A stretch of DNA of 64,000 nt from a virus. Positions within the stretch are counted from its first letter, which is position 1; each line of letters opens with the position of its first letter. The stretch covers positions 1-64,000 of IMG/VR virus record IMGVR_UViG_3300008267_000054; one strand, given 5' to 3'. A model generated the notes under the pieces. That model saw only the letters and a list, made by a program, of their open reading frames with translations, was not told where the DNA came from and made no database searches. Position numbers and translations under genes: made by a program. Of this stretch, positions 22,465-33,500 are shown in pieces.

Positions 22465-23268
22465 ATGGAGTTGCAAGCAAAGGTAGATAAACTATTCCAA
22501 GTAAATCTAACTGGTCAAGAGACACAAAAATCAATTAAGGACGTACTGCAGTTAAATAAAGCAGATGGTGGTCATAGAAATAGCTATGCTAATGGCAGCT
22601 CGGTTATTATCAATTCAGACAGATTGATTTTTAATGCTAAAAAAGATCATTTATTTTTATGTGGTAATGAGGGTGTAACAATAACATCACCAAAATCAGT
22701 GCACATTGATGCAGATGATGACGTTTACATATTTTCAAATACTGGAGAGATTTATTTGGGTTTGCCAAACAGAGGTGAAAAATATGATCAATTACCAGCA
22801 CCAAAAACAAAAGCAGATGCAACTCAAAATTTTGCTTATGAGCCAATGGTATTAGGTTTAAAGTTAGCTAACTTACTAGAAGACTTTATTGTGTTAATGA
22901 GGGATTCTGTAATTAGAACACCATCAGGTGATGGTAGAATGTCTGTCGAGATGATGTACAATCTAGAAAGTTTGCAATCAAGAATACCTGAAATGTTATC
23001 TACTGTAGCCTTTATAGAGGGTATTTCTCACGATAAACCAGATGCAGCACCACAAGTGCCAGCTACTGATCCATCTCAATTACCAATACCATATGTACAA
23101 ACTGAAAATGTAGCAGTAACACCTGGAAATACAACGTCAGGTACAACAACATCAACAACAAACACAAATTTAAATAATACAGTAGCCCCAGTAGTTATCA
23201 CGCAAAATCTACTTAATTCAATACAATCCTCAATGGCAAATAATCCAGACGGACCAATTACACAATAA
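22465..23268 (+). CDS. Tail spike / gp5 C-terminal beta-helix-like protein
   Basis: 267 aa. Residues 30-100 are short beta repeats with stacked hydrophobic and charged residues (SSVIINSDRLIFNAKK; VTITSPKSVHIDADDDVYIF), as in the needle-like triple beta-helix of gp5. Helical middle; Thr/Pro/Asn-rich C-terminus (GTTTSTTNTNLNNT). In T4 the spike is the C-terminus of gp5. Here it appears to be a separate protein, possibly shared by the two hub paralogues. Confidence 0.7.
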   Translation: MELQAKVDKLFQVNLTGQETQKSIKDVLQLNKADGGHRNSYANGSSVIINSDRLIFNAKKDHLFLCGNEGVTITSPKSVHIDADDDVYIFSNTGEIYLGLPNRGEKYDQLPAPKTKADATQNFAYEPMVLGLKLANLLEDFIVLMRDSVIRTPSGDGRMSVEMMYNLESLQSRIPEMLSTVAFIEGISHDKPDAAPQVPATDPSQLPIPYVQTENVAVTPGNTTSGTTTSTTNTNLNNTVAPVVITQNLLNSIQSSMANNPDGPITQ

Positions 23269-23269
23269 T

Positions 23270-23815
23270 ATGAAATTTGTTAAATATCACAATGTTGTAG
23301 TACCATCACAAGTGAAGGATAGCTTTACACAACTTGCAGAAAGTGTGTATGGTAATTTAGGCTTTGTTATTGAACCGATGGATGGATTTCAAACAAAAGA
23401 GCAGATTATACAACAATTAAGAGCTAGAATAAAGAACCCAGATAGACTAAAGGTAGATGATGATGAGTATGTCGAAATACTAGCAAGAACATCACCTCTT
23501 AGTTTTGAACCACCACTCACAGGAAACACAACAGCATTGAGAGATTCAAGCAGTCAAGAGGTGGTTTTTACCATACCAAATGCAGTTCCTGGTGATCCTA
23601 GAGTAAGTGGTAGGATAGTTCAAATAGGACCAAAAAATTTAATTAATCCAACTCTGTTATATTACTTAGTACAAAATGCTGGATCCTTTGGTTTTATACA
23701 TTATGGCCCAAAAGATCCATCTATATGGTATTGGAGAGGTGATAAAGCACCATTTGTATATACACCAACAGAAACTGTTACAACCTTCACAAACGAACTA
23801 ACATACTTGTTATAA
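23270..23815 (+). CDS. Baseplate-associated hypothetical protein
   Basis: 181 aa, soluble. The C-terminus has FGFIHYGPKDPSIWYWRGDK, an aromatic-rich segment of unknown function. The stop overlaps the next ATG. Its position between the spike and the large helical protein suggests a tail-tip component. Confidence 0.75.
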   Translation: MKFVKYHNVVVPSQVKDSFTQLAESVYGNLGFVIEPMDGFQTKEQIIQQLRARIKNPDRLKVDDDEYVEILARTSPLSFEPPLTGNTTALRDSSSQEVVFTIPNAVPGDPRVSGRIVQIGPKNLINPTLLYYLVQNAGSFGFIHYGPKDPSIWYWRGDKAPFVYTPTETVTTFTNELTYLL

Positions 23816-26670
23816 TGCCAATAAATTTTGAGTTAACATTTACCCAGCCGTTCTTAAGCCAACTAGACACGGGACAGCCTAAAGGTAGTGCTGACATGGC
23901 TCGTTTTATAACTCAAAATTATGTTAGGACACTAAGAACAGGATTACCAGGAGGAGGTACATTACCACCAGCATTACCTGCACCAGCTTTAGGAACCCCA
24001 CCACCACCTTTTCCAATACCAAGCGTACCGGTAAATAATATCAGTGTTAGGCAAAGAGCAATGCAGCGTATATTGCAAACATACTTTGAAGCAAGAGAGA
24101 TATTAATGATGCAGGGTGACATAAAATCAACAATTAAGTCCATTGCATTATTGGTAAAAAAGGTTGCAACGTTTAGGCAGCAGATTAACCAATTAATATC
24201 GAGAGCAGTTAGTATACAGAGACAGCTGGCAGACTTACCAAGTTTATTAGAAGAAATAAAAAATGCATTAATTGAGGTTGTAGAAAGAGAGCTTACTACA
24301 CTTGAATCGCTTTTTCTTGGTATTGATAAGTTTCGATTAACGCTAACAACGGCAGAATTCGATGCTAGATTTAGCAATGAATTGGAGTTGATCAGAACTA
24401 TTAGAAATTTTAAAATAACATTAAACATAAAAGATTACCAGGTATTTGCAGAAGTATTAAACACGTTAGATTACAGAATATCTCAGCTTCCATCAGCGGA
24501 AGATGGATCTGAGGAGGAAGCTTTTAAGAAGTTCTTAGCCCAACAAATACAAGCATCATTGAAGATTATTGTTAATGTAGCTAATTCATTTATCGCACCA
24601 GAACAGTATGTAGGATACTTTAGGGATTTAGCTAATGTAGATACAAAACTAACACCAGTATTATTGGTTTTGTACAGATATAGTGCTATAAAAAAGAAGC
24701 TTGAACCACAATTTATTAAGCTAAGAAGAAAGATTCAAGAATTTATATTGAGGTTAACAACAAAAGTAGAACAAAAGTTAGCTGAAAAAAAGTTACAGTT
24801 AAAGGAAAAGCTTAAAAAACTTGCAAACAAACAAGCTGGTACTGGAAAAAAGAGCATATATGCAAAAGCCGGTAAGATAATAAGTGACTTTAAGAAAAAA
24901 TATCTGAAAAAAATAAAGCAAGTAAGATCAACAATTACTGATGTTCAACTTATAATAACAGCTGCACAGAGACTTATAGTAAATGCTACTAGATTTAGAG
25001 GTGATTTGGAGCGATTTGCACTTGGTGGTTTTGAAGACTATATTAATAGAACAATACAAGAGGCATTATACACATTAACACCACAGGCCAGTAATCAGGC
25101 AGTGTTAATGGAGATGAATAACATATACAGTGATATAGGATTAAAAAATCCTCAAATACAGCGAGCAATAAATAAAGTTGTAATAGATAAAGCTGTATCA
25201 CCTTTTGTCTTTTTAGAATACCTACAACAAAAACCAACCGATGCAATTATAGTTCTTGAGACATTTGCATCTCTAGCCAAAGACGTAGTTTTCTTAACAG
25301 AAAAGGTTCAAAATCTTGTAAACAAAAAATCAACTAGAAATAAAAATACATATATTGGTCCACCAACAATAAAAGACCCAACAGTGGGTGATGTGCTAAT
25401 ACTAGCAATTAAGCAACTTGAAGATCAAATAAGAAAGTTACAAAAAAAGCTTGGAGATTTCATAGCAAAGCAGGAAGCAGCTCTAAATAAGACAATTCAA
25501 CGAATAAAAGACGATGTTGAAATGAAACTTATAATGCTTATACCATTAAAGAGTGATTTAAAGGATGGTAAAACTAAGGCAGAAATTCTACAAGCAAAAA
25601 AGACTAAACTCAAAAATACAAAAAATAAAATAAAAGCAACGCTTAAAACAATAAACACATTTACAACAAAAATAATACCAGGTGCAACAAAGATAGCTGA
25701 AAACTTACTAAACCAAAATTGGAGATATACAGCAAATGAGGGACCTTTAACATCGCTAATAGATGGTGTTTTTGATGTAAAAAAGTTGTATGTATTAACC
25801 GGAGCCGAAAGACGTACACTTGATCTGAGGCAAAATAAATTAAAAGATGATATCAAGGCTTATTACTTTGGTTTGGAGTTATTACTTGATCTCTTTATTA
25901 ACATAGCAACACAAATGTCTAGCACTAACTTCCTACAAGACTTTGCCGACAGACTTGGTAGCAGATTATCCCAGGGGTATGTTGATTTTTATAATAAACT
26001 AAAACAGATACCGGGTTTAAGAAATGCTAGTCCAAAGCAGATTGTGGAGTTTTTTGAAGATAGATCCTCTTTTCGAGTACTAGAGAAATCATACATTAGA
26101 ACACTACTTAGTGATTTGGAAGCAACTTATTTTGCCGAGAGTAGAGCCTTTTTACAACAGTTTGCAAAAAATCCATTAGCAGAGAAATTGTTTCCAGGTA
26201 TATCAATGTCTGCGGATATAATGCTTGTTACAATATTTGAAGGCATAAAAAAGTTAGCCAATAGCATTAAAACAGAACTGAATAAATTGTATACTAATAC
26301 AGTTAAACCTTTATTTGATAAAATAAACGAGAAACGAAAGAAAATAAAAAAAGATATTGAGGATTGGTTGAAAGAACACGTTGTTAAAAGAGCACTTAAT
26401 TTAGATTTAAAACTAATGAGTATAGCCTTTAATTTAGCAACTAGAGCTTTTTGGACAGGCTTTAGTTGGACAGCTGTTAACGGTGTTAGATATACTTGTT
26501 TGAATATAATACCATTTAAACCATTACTAGCAAAACCGGACGAAGGAGCATCTAGGCTGGTGAGAGAGGTCGCAACAAATCTTAATCTACAATTAATAAC
26601 TATGAATGGATTAGTTTCACCACCCCCACCTACAGGTATCCCACCTTTCCCATTTGTAGGATATAGATAA
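23815..26670 (+). CDS. Large helical structural protein (possible tape measure or hub protein)
   Basis: 951 aa. After a Pro-rich linker near residues 45-75 (LPAPALGTPPPPFPIPSVPV), most of the chain is long amphipathic helix rich in Lys, Glu, Leu and Ile. Examples are residues about 290-360 and 540-630, which look like coiled coil. No enzymatic motif and no clear membrane segment. It could be the tape measure (T4 gp29 equivalent, here longer) or another rod-like baseplate protein. The assignment is tentative. Confidence 0.6.
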   Translation: MPINFELTFTQPFLSQLDTGQPKGSADMARFITQNYVRTLRTGLPGGGTLPPALPAPALGTPPPPFPIPSVPVNNISVRQRAMQRILQTYFEAREILMMQGDIKSTIKSIALLVKKVATFRQQINQLISRAVSIQRQLADLPSLLEEIKNALIEVVERELTTLESLFLGIDKFRLTLTTAEFDARFSNELELIRTIRNFKITLNIKDYQVFAEVLNTLDYRISQLPSAEDGSEEEAFKKFLAQQIQASLKIIVNVANSFIAPEQYVGYFRDLANVDTKLTPVLLVLYRYSAIKKKLEPQFIKLRRKIQEFILRLTTKVEQKLAEKKLQLKEKLKKLANKQAGTGKKSIYAKAGKIISDFKKKYLKKIKQVRSTITDVQLIITAAQRLIVNATRFRGDLERFALGGFEDYINRTIQEALYTLTPQASNQAVLMEMNNIYSDIGLKNPQIQRAINKVVIDKAVSPFVFLEYLQQKPTDAIIVLETFASLAKDVVFLTEKVQNLVNKKSTRNKNTYIGPPTIKDPTVGDVLILAIKQLEDQIRKLQKKLGDFIAKQEAALNKTIQRIKDDVEMKLIMLIPLKSDLKDGKTKAEILQAKKTKLKNTKNKIKATLKTINTFTTKIIPGATKIAENLLNQNWRYTANEGPLTSLIDGVFDVKKLYVLTGAERRTLDLRQNKLKDDIKAYYFGLELLLDLFINIATQMSSTNFLQDFADRLGSRLSQGYVDFYNKLKQIPGLRNASPKQIVEFFEDRSSFRVLEKSYIRTLLSDLEATYFAESRAFLQQFAKNPLAEKLFPGISMSADIMLVTIFEGIKKLANSIKTELNKLYTNTVKPLFDKINEKRKKIKKDIEDWLKEHVVKRALNLDLKLMSIAFNLATRAFWTGFSWTAVNGVRYTCLNIIPFKPLLAKPDEGASRLVREVATNLNLQLITMNGLVSPPPPTGIPPFPFVGYR

Positions 26671-26685
26671 AATTGTTAAACAAAC

Positions 26686-26693
26686 TATTTATA
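26686..26693 (+). promoter_or_regulatory. Putative promoter motif (TATTTATA)
   Basis: Exact octamer, 7 nt before the ATG at 26701. Confidence 0.55.
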
Positions 26694-26700
26694 AAGAAAG

Positions 26701-27129
26701 ATGAATACAAAAGATTTTATTAAGGCGTTAAGAGCAGTCATTAGAGAGGAAGTAAGAGCAGCTGTTAGATTGGAAATGAAAACAATCTTAATGGAAGCTA
26801 AACAGCAGCCTCAAAGATCAGCTACACAAAAACCATTAGTACAACATAAGCAAACAACTACTAAAACAATAACTGGTAATCCAGTACTGGATCAGGTACT
26901 TAGTGAAACAACACTAACATCTGATTTTAGGCAATCGGCAGATGTAACTTATGATGAATTCAACTTTACATCAAAGGACGTATCAGCACCGTTGAGTATG
27001 ATGAATATGGATATAAGTGAAGACATCGAACAAGATATACCAACAAGTGCAGGTAGCTTACCTTTTATGAAAGATTATTCTCAACTAATGAAAAAAGCTG
27101 ATCAAATAGCAACACAAAAACAATTCTAA
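26701..27129 (+). CDS. Small protein with charged N-terminal helix
   Basis: 142 aa. Starts with MNTKDFIKALRAVIREEVRA, which contains an I-R-E site like the leader peptides found at 52-58 kb. A polar, low-complexity linker follows. Stop overlaps the gp25 start by one base. It is probably virion- or assembly-related. Confidence 0.7.
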   Translation: MNTKDFIKALRAVIREEVRAAVRLEMKTILMEAKQQPQRSATQKPLVQHKQTTTKTITGNPVLDQVLSETTLTSDFRQSADVTYDEFNFTSKDVSAPLSMMNMDISEDIEQDIPTSAGSLPFMKDYSQLMKKADQIATQKQF

Positions 27130-27554
27130 TGCCAACGGATACAAGAATTAACCCACTTGATTTAGCTAAAGACAAAGCTATAGGTATTGATTTACCTATA
27201 TTTGGTGATTATGGTAGTACCATAAAGCTAAATTATACAACACTGGATCAAGCAGCTGCAAATGCTAAAAACCTACTGCTTACAAATCACGGTGAGAGGG
27301 TAATGCTACCGACATTTGGCTGCAATCTTTACAAATCTTTGTTTGAAAACCAAACAACTTTATTAGTAGATAATGTAAAAACAACTATTGAAGATCAATT
27401 TGAGTATTGGTTATCTTACATATTTATAAACAGCCTGGAAGTAACAACAGATCCAGATTATTATAAGTTGTTTGTTAGTATGACAATCAGCTTAAGAAAT
27501 AATCAGTTTGATACAAGGTCCATACAACTTGAAATAACACGTACAGCCATATAA
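27129..27554 (+). CDS. 25: Baseplate wedge gp25-like protein
   Basis: 141 aa, the usual gp25 size. The core has the family pattern NAKNLLLTNHGERVMLPTFG followed by a short helix (CNLYKSLFEN) and a final strand set. gp25 is a lysozyme-like fold without catalysis that joins wedge subunits to the sheath. It lies directly before gp6, as in other contractile systems. Confidence 0.9.
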   Translation: MPTDTRINPLDLAKDKAIGIDLPIFGDYGSTIKLNYTTLDQAAANAKNLLLTNHGERVMLPTFGCNLYKSLFENQTTLLVDNVKTTIEDQFEYWLSYIFINSLEVTTDPDYYKLFVSMTISLRNNQFDTRSIQLEITRTAI

Positions 27555-29446
27555 TGAGTATTGTAACAAAAGATGTAACAAAAGAGGTTAGGTATATTGG
27601 TAGAGACTTTGACCAATTAAAATCCGGTCTCATAGACTTTGCAAAAAAGTACTATCCTAACACCTATAATGACTTTAATGAGGCATCACCTGGAATGATG
27701 TTCATTGAGATGGCTGCATATGTGGGTGATGTTCTTAATTATTACATAGACTCTCAATTAAAAGAGTCTTTAATTTTACATGCTCAAGAAAGAAAAAACT
27801 TATTAGATCTAGCACAGGCGTTTGGATATAAACCAAAAGTATCAGTACCAGCAATTGTTGATATAGATGTATTTCAATATGTACCACCAATTGGCGCTGG
27901 TGTAGATACCGAACCTGATTATGATTACGCACTTAGATTGCAAGCCGGTATGGTTGTTAAAAGTACGTATAACAATACTGAGTTTGTAATTCAAGACGCC
28001 ATTGATTTTTCTGTTGATGATTACAACTCACCGAGAACCGTTACGGTAGCACAAATTAATAGTGCAACCGGTGCAGTGGAGTACTATCTTATAAAAAAGA
28101 CTTACAAAGCAATTTCTGCTACACAAACAACATCAGATTTTACATTTACAACACCTAAGAAGTTTGATAAAATAAAGCTAGAAGCAGAAAATTTAATAGG
28201 AGTTCAGTCGATAGTTGATTCAGATAACAATGTTTGGTATGAAGTTCCATACCTAGCACAAGATACTATATTTCAAAAAGTTGAGAATGTATCTTACAAT
28301 AACCCTGACAACTATGTAACAACCCAAGAAAATCCATATCTACTTAGACTATTAAGAATACCACGTCGCTTTGTTTCAAGAGTAGTAGAGGATGGAATGG
28401 AATTACAATTTGGAGCAGGAATAAGCACGGCACCTGGAGAGGAATTATTACCAACACCAGAGAATATCGCGCTATCCTTACCAACGGGCATTGAAAACAC
28501 AGATATTGACTTTGATACTGTTAGTCCTGTATTCACTTCGGCATATGGTCAAGCACCTGCAAACATAACATTATCGGTAACGTATCTTACTGGTGGTGGT
28601 GTAACATCAAATGTACCATCCAACACTATAATCGACATAGTTGATAGAGTTGTAACAAACACATTACCAAGTGGAACACCAACACTAAATAACGTGGTCA
28701 TAAACTCATTAGCAGTGAATAATCCAATAGCAGCTGCGGGTGGGAGATCACAAGAAACAATTGAAGAGATTAGACAAAATACATTGGCACAATTTATGTC
28801 CCAACAACGTGCCGTAACTAGAGAAGATTATATACTTAGAGCATATGCAATGCCCTCTTCTTTCGGTAGTGTATCCAAAGCTTATATAACACCTGATCAA
28901 CAAGAAAATTTATCAACTGTTGAGGTGAATGATAAGATTAGTAATCCACTTGCAATGAATATGTACATTTTGGGCTATGATGCAGAAAAGCGTCTAACTA
29001 GAGTGAACAATACAATAAAGGAAAATTTAAAAAATTATCTTAGCCAATATAGAATGTTGACTGACAGTATAAACATCAGAGATGCATTCATAATTAACAT
29101 AGGTGTGAATTTATCTATTATAGCTTACCCAGGATATAATGGAAATGAAGTAATCGCCAATGTATTAAAGGGTTTAAAGGAGCATTTTGAAATTGATAGA
29201 TGGCAGATTAATGAGCCTATATTATACAGTGATATATACGCAAAAGTAATGCAAATTAGAGGTGTACAAGCAATAAGTGGTATCAAAATTACAAATCTCT
29301 ATAATGAGGTTTTAGGATACTCTAATGTGATGTATGATATTAAAAATGCAACAAAAAATGGAGTTGTATATCCAAGCTACGATGCTAGTATCTTTGAAGT
29401 AAGATACCCAGACGAAGATATTAAAGTAAGACTCTCAGGATTTTAA
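27554..29446 (+). CDS. 6: Baseplate wedge gp6-like protein (baseplate J family)
   Basis: 630 aa. N-terminal region typical of gp6: YIGRDFDQLKSGLIDFAKKY, then NEASPGMMFIEMAAYVGDVL and ERKNLLDLAQAFGYKP. Later NPIAAAGGRSQETIEEIRQN and QQRAVTREDYILRAYAMPS are J-family signatures. gp6 forms the ring that holds the wedges around the hub. Confidence 0.94.
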   Translation: MSIVTKDVTKEVRYIGRDFDQLKSGLIDFAKKYYPNTYNDFNEASPGMMFIEMAAYVGDVLNYYIDSQLKESLILHAQERKNLLDLAQAFGYKPKVSVPAIVDIDVFQYVPPIGAGVDTEPDYDYALRLQAGMVVKSTYNNTEFVIQDAIDFSVDDYNSPRTVTVAQINSATGAVEYYLIKKTYKAISATQTTSDFTFTTPKKFDKIKLEAENLIGVQSIVDSDNNVWYEVPYLAQDTIFQKVENVSYNNPDNYVTTQENPYLLRLLRIPRRFVSRVVEDGMELQFGAGISTAPGEELLPTPENIALSLPTGIENTDIDFDTVSPVFTSAYGQAPANITLSVTYLTGGGVTSNVPSNTIIDIVDRVVTNTLPSGTPTLNNVVINSLAVNNPIAAAGGRSQETIEEIRQNTLAQFMSQQRAVTREDYILRAYAMPSSFGSVSKAYITPDQQENLSTVEVNDKISNPLAMNMYILGYDAEKRLTRVNNTIKENLKNYLSQYRMLTDSINIRDAFIINIGVNLSIIAYPGYNGNEVIANVLKGLKEHFEIDRWQINEPILYSDIYAKVMQIRGVQAISGIKITNLYNEVLGYSNVMYDIKNATKNGVVYPSYDASIFEVRYPDEDIKVRLSGF

Positions 29447-29448
29447 TT

Positions 29449-30534
29449 ATGATACATAGCATATTTGGAACATACGACAACACAATGTACGAACAGTTTT
29501 CTGAAAAGAACACTGGACTCGATAGTGTATTAGATTTATCTAAGATCGTACTATCATCAGGAGTATTTAATAACAGAATACTACTATCATTTGATTTAGC
29601 AACTATATCACAATCAGTTGCAAGTGGTCAAATAACTAATCCAAAATACTACCTAAACCTTTACACTGTTGAAGCTCAGGAAGTACCAACTAGTTATAAA
29701 ATCGAAGCTTATCCTATATCCCAGAGTTGGGTATCTGGCATTGGAAAATACAATAATAATCCGGAAACTACTTTTGGATCAAGTTGGACTAATAGATCTA
29801 ACTCAACATTAAGCTCTGTAGAATGGCTAACATCATCATTTGCAGCAAATACTACCGGTAGCACAACATTGGTATCTGGTGGTGGTACTTGGTATACAAA
29901 TTTTACTTGCACTCAAAGCTACGATTACTCATCAACTGATATTAGAATAGATGTTACAAGCATTGTGAGTGCTTGGCTTAATGGTACAATACCAAATAAT
30001 GGATTCTTAATAAAGAAATCACATCAGGATGAAACTAGTACTGATAGATTTACGATATTAAAGTATTTTTCGTGTGATAGCCACACTATATATCAACCCA
30101 AGCTTGAAGTAGCGTGGGAAGATGCTACATTTACAACAGGGTCTTTGACTCAACCAGGAGCAAACAAAGCAATTTTAGTTTATCCAAAAAACTTAAAACC
30201 AACTTATAAAGAAACATCTAAAATTAGATTAGATGTTGGTGTTAGAGAAAAGTATCCACAAATGACCTTTGCTACTCAAAGCAATTATTTAACAGTTAAT
30301 TATCTACCATCTTCCTCTTTTTATTATAGTTTACAACACGCAGATACTCAAGAGACTGTAATACCATTTGATAACACTTACACAAAGGTAAGTTGTGATG
30401 CCAACGGCAATTTTATAAAGCTATGGTTAGATGGATTACACCCAGAAAGATATTATAAACTACTATTCAAAGTAGAGAAGGATGGTACGGAGGAGTATTA
30501 TGACAACAATTACATATTTAAAGTTGTTAAATGA
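29449..30534 (+). CDS. Baseplate-associated protein with DNRLRE-like domain
   Basis: 361 aa, beta-rich. The middle (VEWLTSSFAANTTG; IDVTSIVSAWLNGTIPNNGF; HQDETSTDRFTILKYFS) fits the DNRLRE-type beta-sandwich found in adhesin-like proteins. It lies between gp6 and two Ig-domain proteins, with an ATGA junction to the next gene. It is probably a peripheral baseplate or fibre-attachment component. Confidence 0.72.
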   Translation: MIHSIFGTYDNTMYEQFSEKNTGLDSVLDLSKIVLSSGVFNNRILLSFDLATISQSVASGQITNPKYYLNLYTVEAQEVPTSYKIEAYPISQSWVSGIGKYNNNPETTFGSSWTNRSNSTLSSVEWLTSSFAANTTGSTTLVSGGGTWYTNFTCTQSYDYSSTDIRIDVTSIVSAWLNGTIPNNGFLIKKSHQDETSTDRFTILKYFSCDSHTIYQPKLEVAWEDATFTTGSLTQPGANKAILVYPKNLKPTYKETSKIRLDVGVREKYPQMTFATQSNYLTVNYLPSSSFYYSLQHADTQETVIPFDNTYTKVSCDANGNFIKLWLDGLHPERYYKLLFKVEKDGTEEYYDNNYIFKVVK

Positions 30535-33500
30535 GAACATTAGATGGAAGACTGCTTGCTGACCTTAATGACAATGTTCCGGCACTACTGACAGGAAGTG
30601 TTGATTCTATCGTAACGTCAAGTATAGACGAGAATACAACAAATTATGCATTACTACCTGAAAGGATTAATGCTGTACCTTTTATATCTACGTCAATATA
30701 CAATAGTAGTACACCACAAATTAAACCAATTCAGTTTAATGATCCAGGCAAGCAAAACCTGTTTATTGATGCTCAAGGTGTAGTAAAAGTTGCTGTTGGT
30801 ACAAATTTTACATTCAGATTAAAAGCACAACAGCCACCAATTTACAATATAGAGAACGGTGTACCTACAGTTTACAGTGATCAAACTAAACTAGTTTACT
30901 TGTGGCAAAAAGACGGTGCAGATATTATACGTAGTGAAGATCTATTAAGACCAAGTAGTTCCGTTAAGGTACAAGGTACTTATGGAGAGGAGTTAACCTT
31001 CACCAACACATCACCAAAATTTGCTGGCACATATGTGTGTATTGTATCCAATGATATCGGATCAACAGAATCAGAACAGATAACCTTAGAAGTTTATAAT
31101 CCAGATATTGAAGATAGCTTCTATAAAAACATTATTACAAATCCATATGGAAAGGATGGTACAGATGGTTGGTCATCACCGGATCAAGAACTAATTGTTG
31201 ATCGACTAAGTAACACTGAATTTAAAAATTTTAGTCAGCCTTGGAATATTGACTTATTTGGATATAGCAAAGACATGCTTTATCCGAGACCATACCATAT
31301 CAACACTTATCATATACGAAATAGTAATTTCACACAAGATCTATTACAAGAGGGTTATTATTTTACAAGAGAGAGGTTCAAGTATAAAGCAAAGGACGGC
31401 AAAGCAATTATTAATGCAGCCTATGATGTTGATTTAGCATCCGTACAAGAATATATACAAGGTTCAATTTATGGTATAGATGGTGTAAGAGCAGTATTTG
31501 GTTGTTATATAGGTAATGCCATTAGTAAGTTTAGAGTGAGTCTTTTGAATGCACTTATTACAAAGAGATCATCTAAATTTGCACTACTACCAAGCAAACC
31601 AAGATTGGATATAATCAACGTATTGTTGGCAGGTGTACCATTAATCAGTGAGCAAATAAAAGTTACCATCACAGAGTATGATAATGAAACACCACTTATA
31701 AGCACAATAAACGGACTAAGCTATCCAGGATATACAATGTATGACCCATGGACAAACGCATTAAGAAGTTCATCAGGATCTTATAACATAGCTGCAAACG
31801 TACAAGGAGCAGTAAACGTACCATCAAGTGGTAATGAAGTTAAGATTGTTAATGCAATACAAACAAATCTACTTTTTCCGAGTATAGATTTTGTACCAAC
31901 ATATGGTCAATATGCTGAGTTTAACAGACTAGTAATAGACAAGTTAAATTTTAGAACAAATAAGATAAGAATTAATTTATGCTTCGAGGCATTTCACGAT
32001 GTATTATCTATAGTATCTAAAGAACACGTTGATAATAGTGACGAGTGTTTTGAGTATGTTCCGTGGGACTGGATTCAGTTACCATTACATTGGCCTTCAA
32101 CAACAACAGATTTTGCAAAAGATCCGGCAACCGGTAATTTTATATCTGTCGATTGGTACAATCAATCTGTATTAAACATACCAAAGGAGGAGCCTTTTAG
32201 ATATGCAACACAATTAGGCCAACCACGAGCAATGACAACCGGTTTTAATTTGGTATTATTTCCATTAGAACCAATATCAGTGAATAAAGCTGATTATTAC
32301 ACAAAAACTGTATTAACACCAATAGATGCGGTACAAGATTATCCACCATTAGAAACTGGTACTACTATAAGTTCTGAATTAGGTGCATACTTAGGATCCA
32401 TATCAGATTATGATTATGAGATAGTTGGCGTTAATATATCTAACCGATATAATCTACCATTTAGTACACCAAACTATACTGAATATACAAAAGCACAGGG
32501 TGGTGTTGCTTCAAGAACAACAATATCAACGTACAAATATAATAAAAATCATACAGAGCAATTTCCCGAGCCATTAAATTTTACATCATCTATATGGCAA
32601 CCGTTCGTTTTGAGTACAAATCAAGATTTCCAAATTGGACAATCATCAACAGCGGATTATGTAGTATTTTATAACTCTTCATCAGGTGACTTATCTGGGG
32701 TAACTTTACCACAAGTAATTGGTAATATAGAATCCAATGTTATTAAGTACACAAACAACTTAGTAACCGATGTACCATTAACATTCAGCACTGCATCAAT
32801 AGTTAAATACCAATATCTAAAGAGAATGGGATTTACACTAAACTTGTATGGAGAGGATTATGGTATACCAACAACTGAATCACTCAACTCACTTACACTG
32901 GTTGATCGAAAAAACTTATTATTAGAAGATTGGCGTACACTAAAAGACACAGCTGGTAACGTAAGTTATTATTATAGGCTACTTGAAAAAATAGATCAAC
33001 CTAACAATTCTACTTCTGGTTTCATACCAAATATGAGATCATCACAGCATATAATATATAATGATATTTTTGCAGCAACGTGGGGAACATCGGCAACCAA
33101 CCAACAATATAATCTAGCAGATAGTAAGTTAAATTTGAGTGACAGTTTCACATTCACTAGTGAATCTATTTATGAGGGTAGGAGGCTATACTCAGGATCC
33201 TCATCAACACAAAATGCCGGCCAGTTCTATGAAATAAGAGCTAAACAGAATGCAGACTTGAAATACGTAGTTGATGGACAATTTACTTGGGTGGTTAATG
33301 TAAATGGTGTAGAGCGAGATTTACGAACAAAAATACAACAAGGGTACACATCAACATACCCAACAACAGCACAAACCGGTGCTGGTGTAAGTACTGGTAC
33401 CGGTATAGATTATATAATATTAGCAGCAGGAAAGAGTTTAGATAGGGTGAAACTGCAATCAGTAGTTATAGATGGATCGGCTAATACACCAAGTGTCATA

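Noticed and set aside
23919-24428. 169-codon minus-strand frame
   Set aside because: It is the antisense shadow of the 951-aa helical protein; no promoter motif or independent signal.
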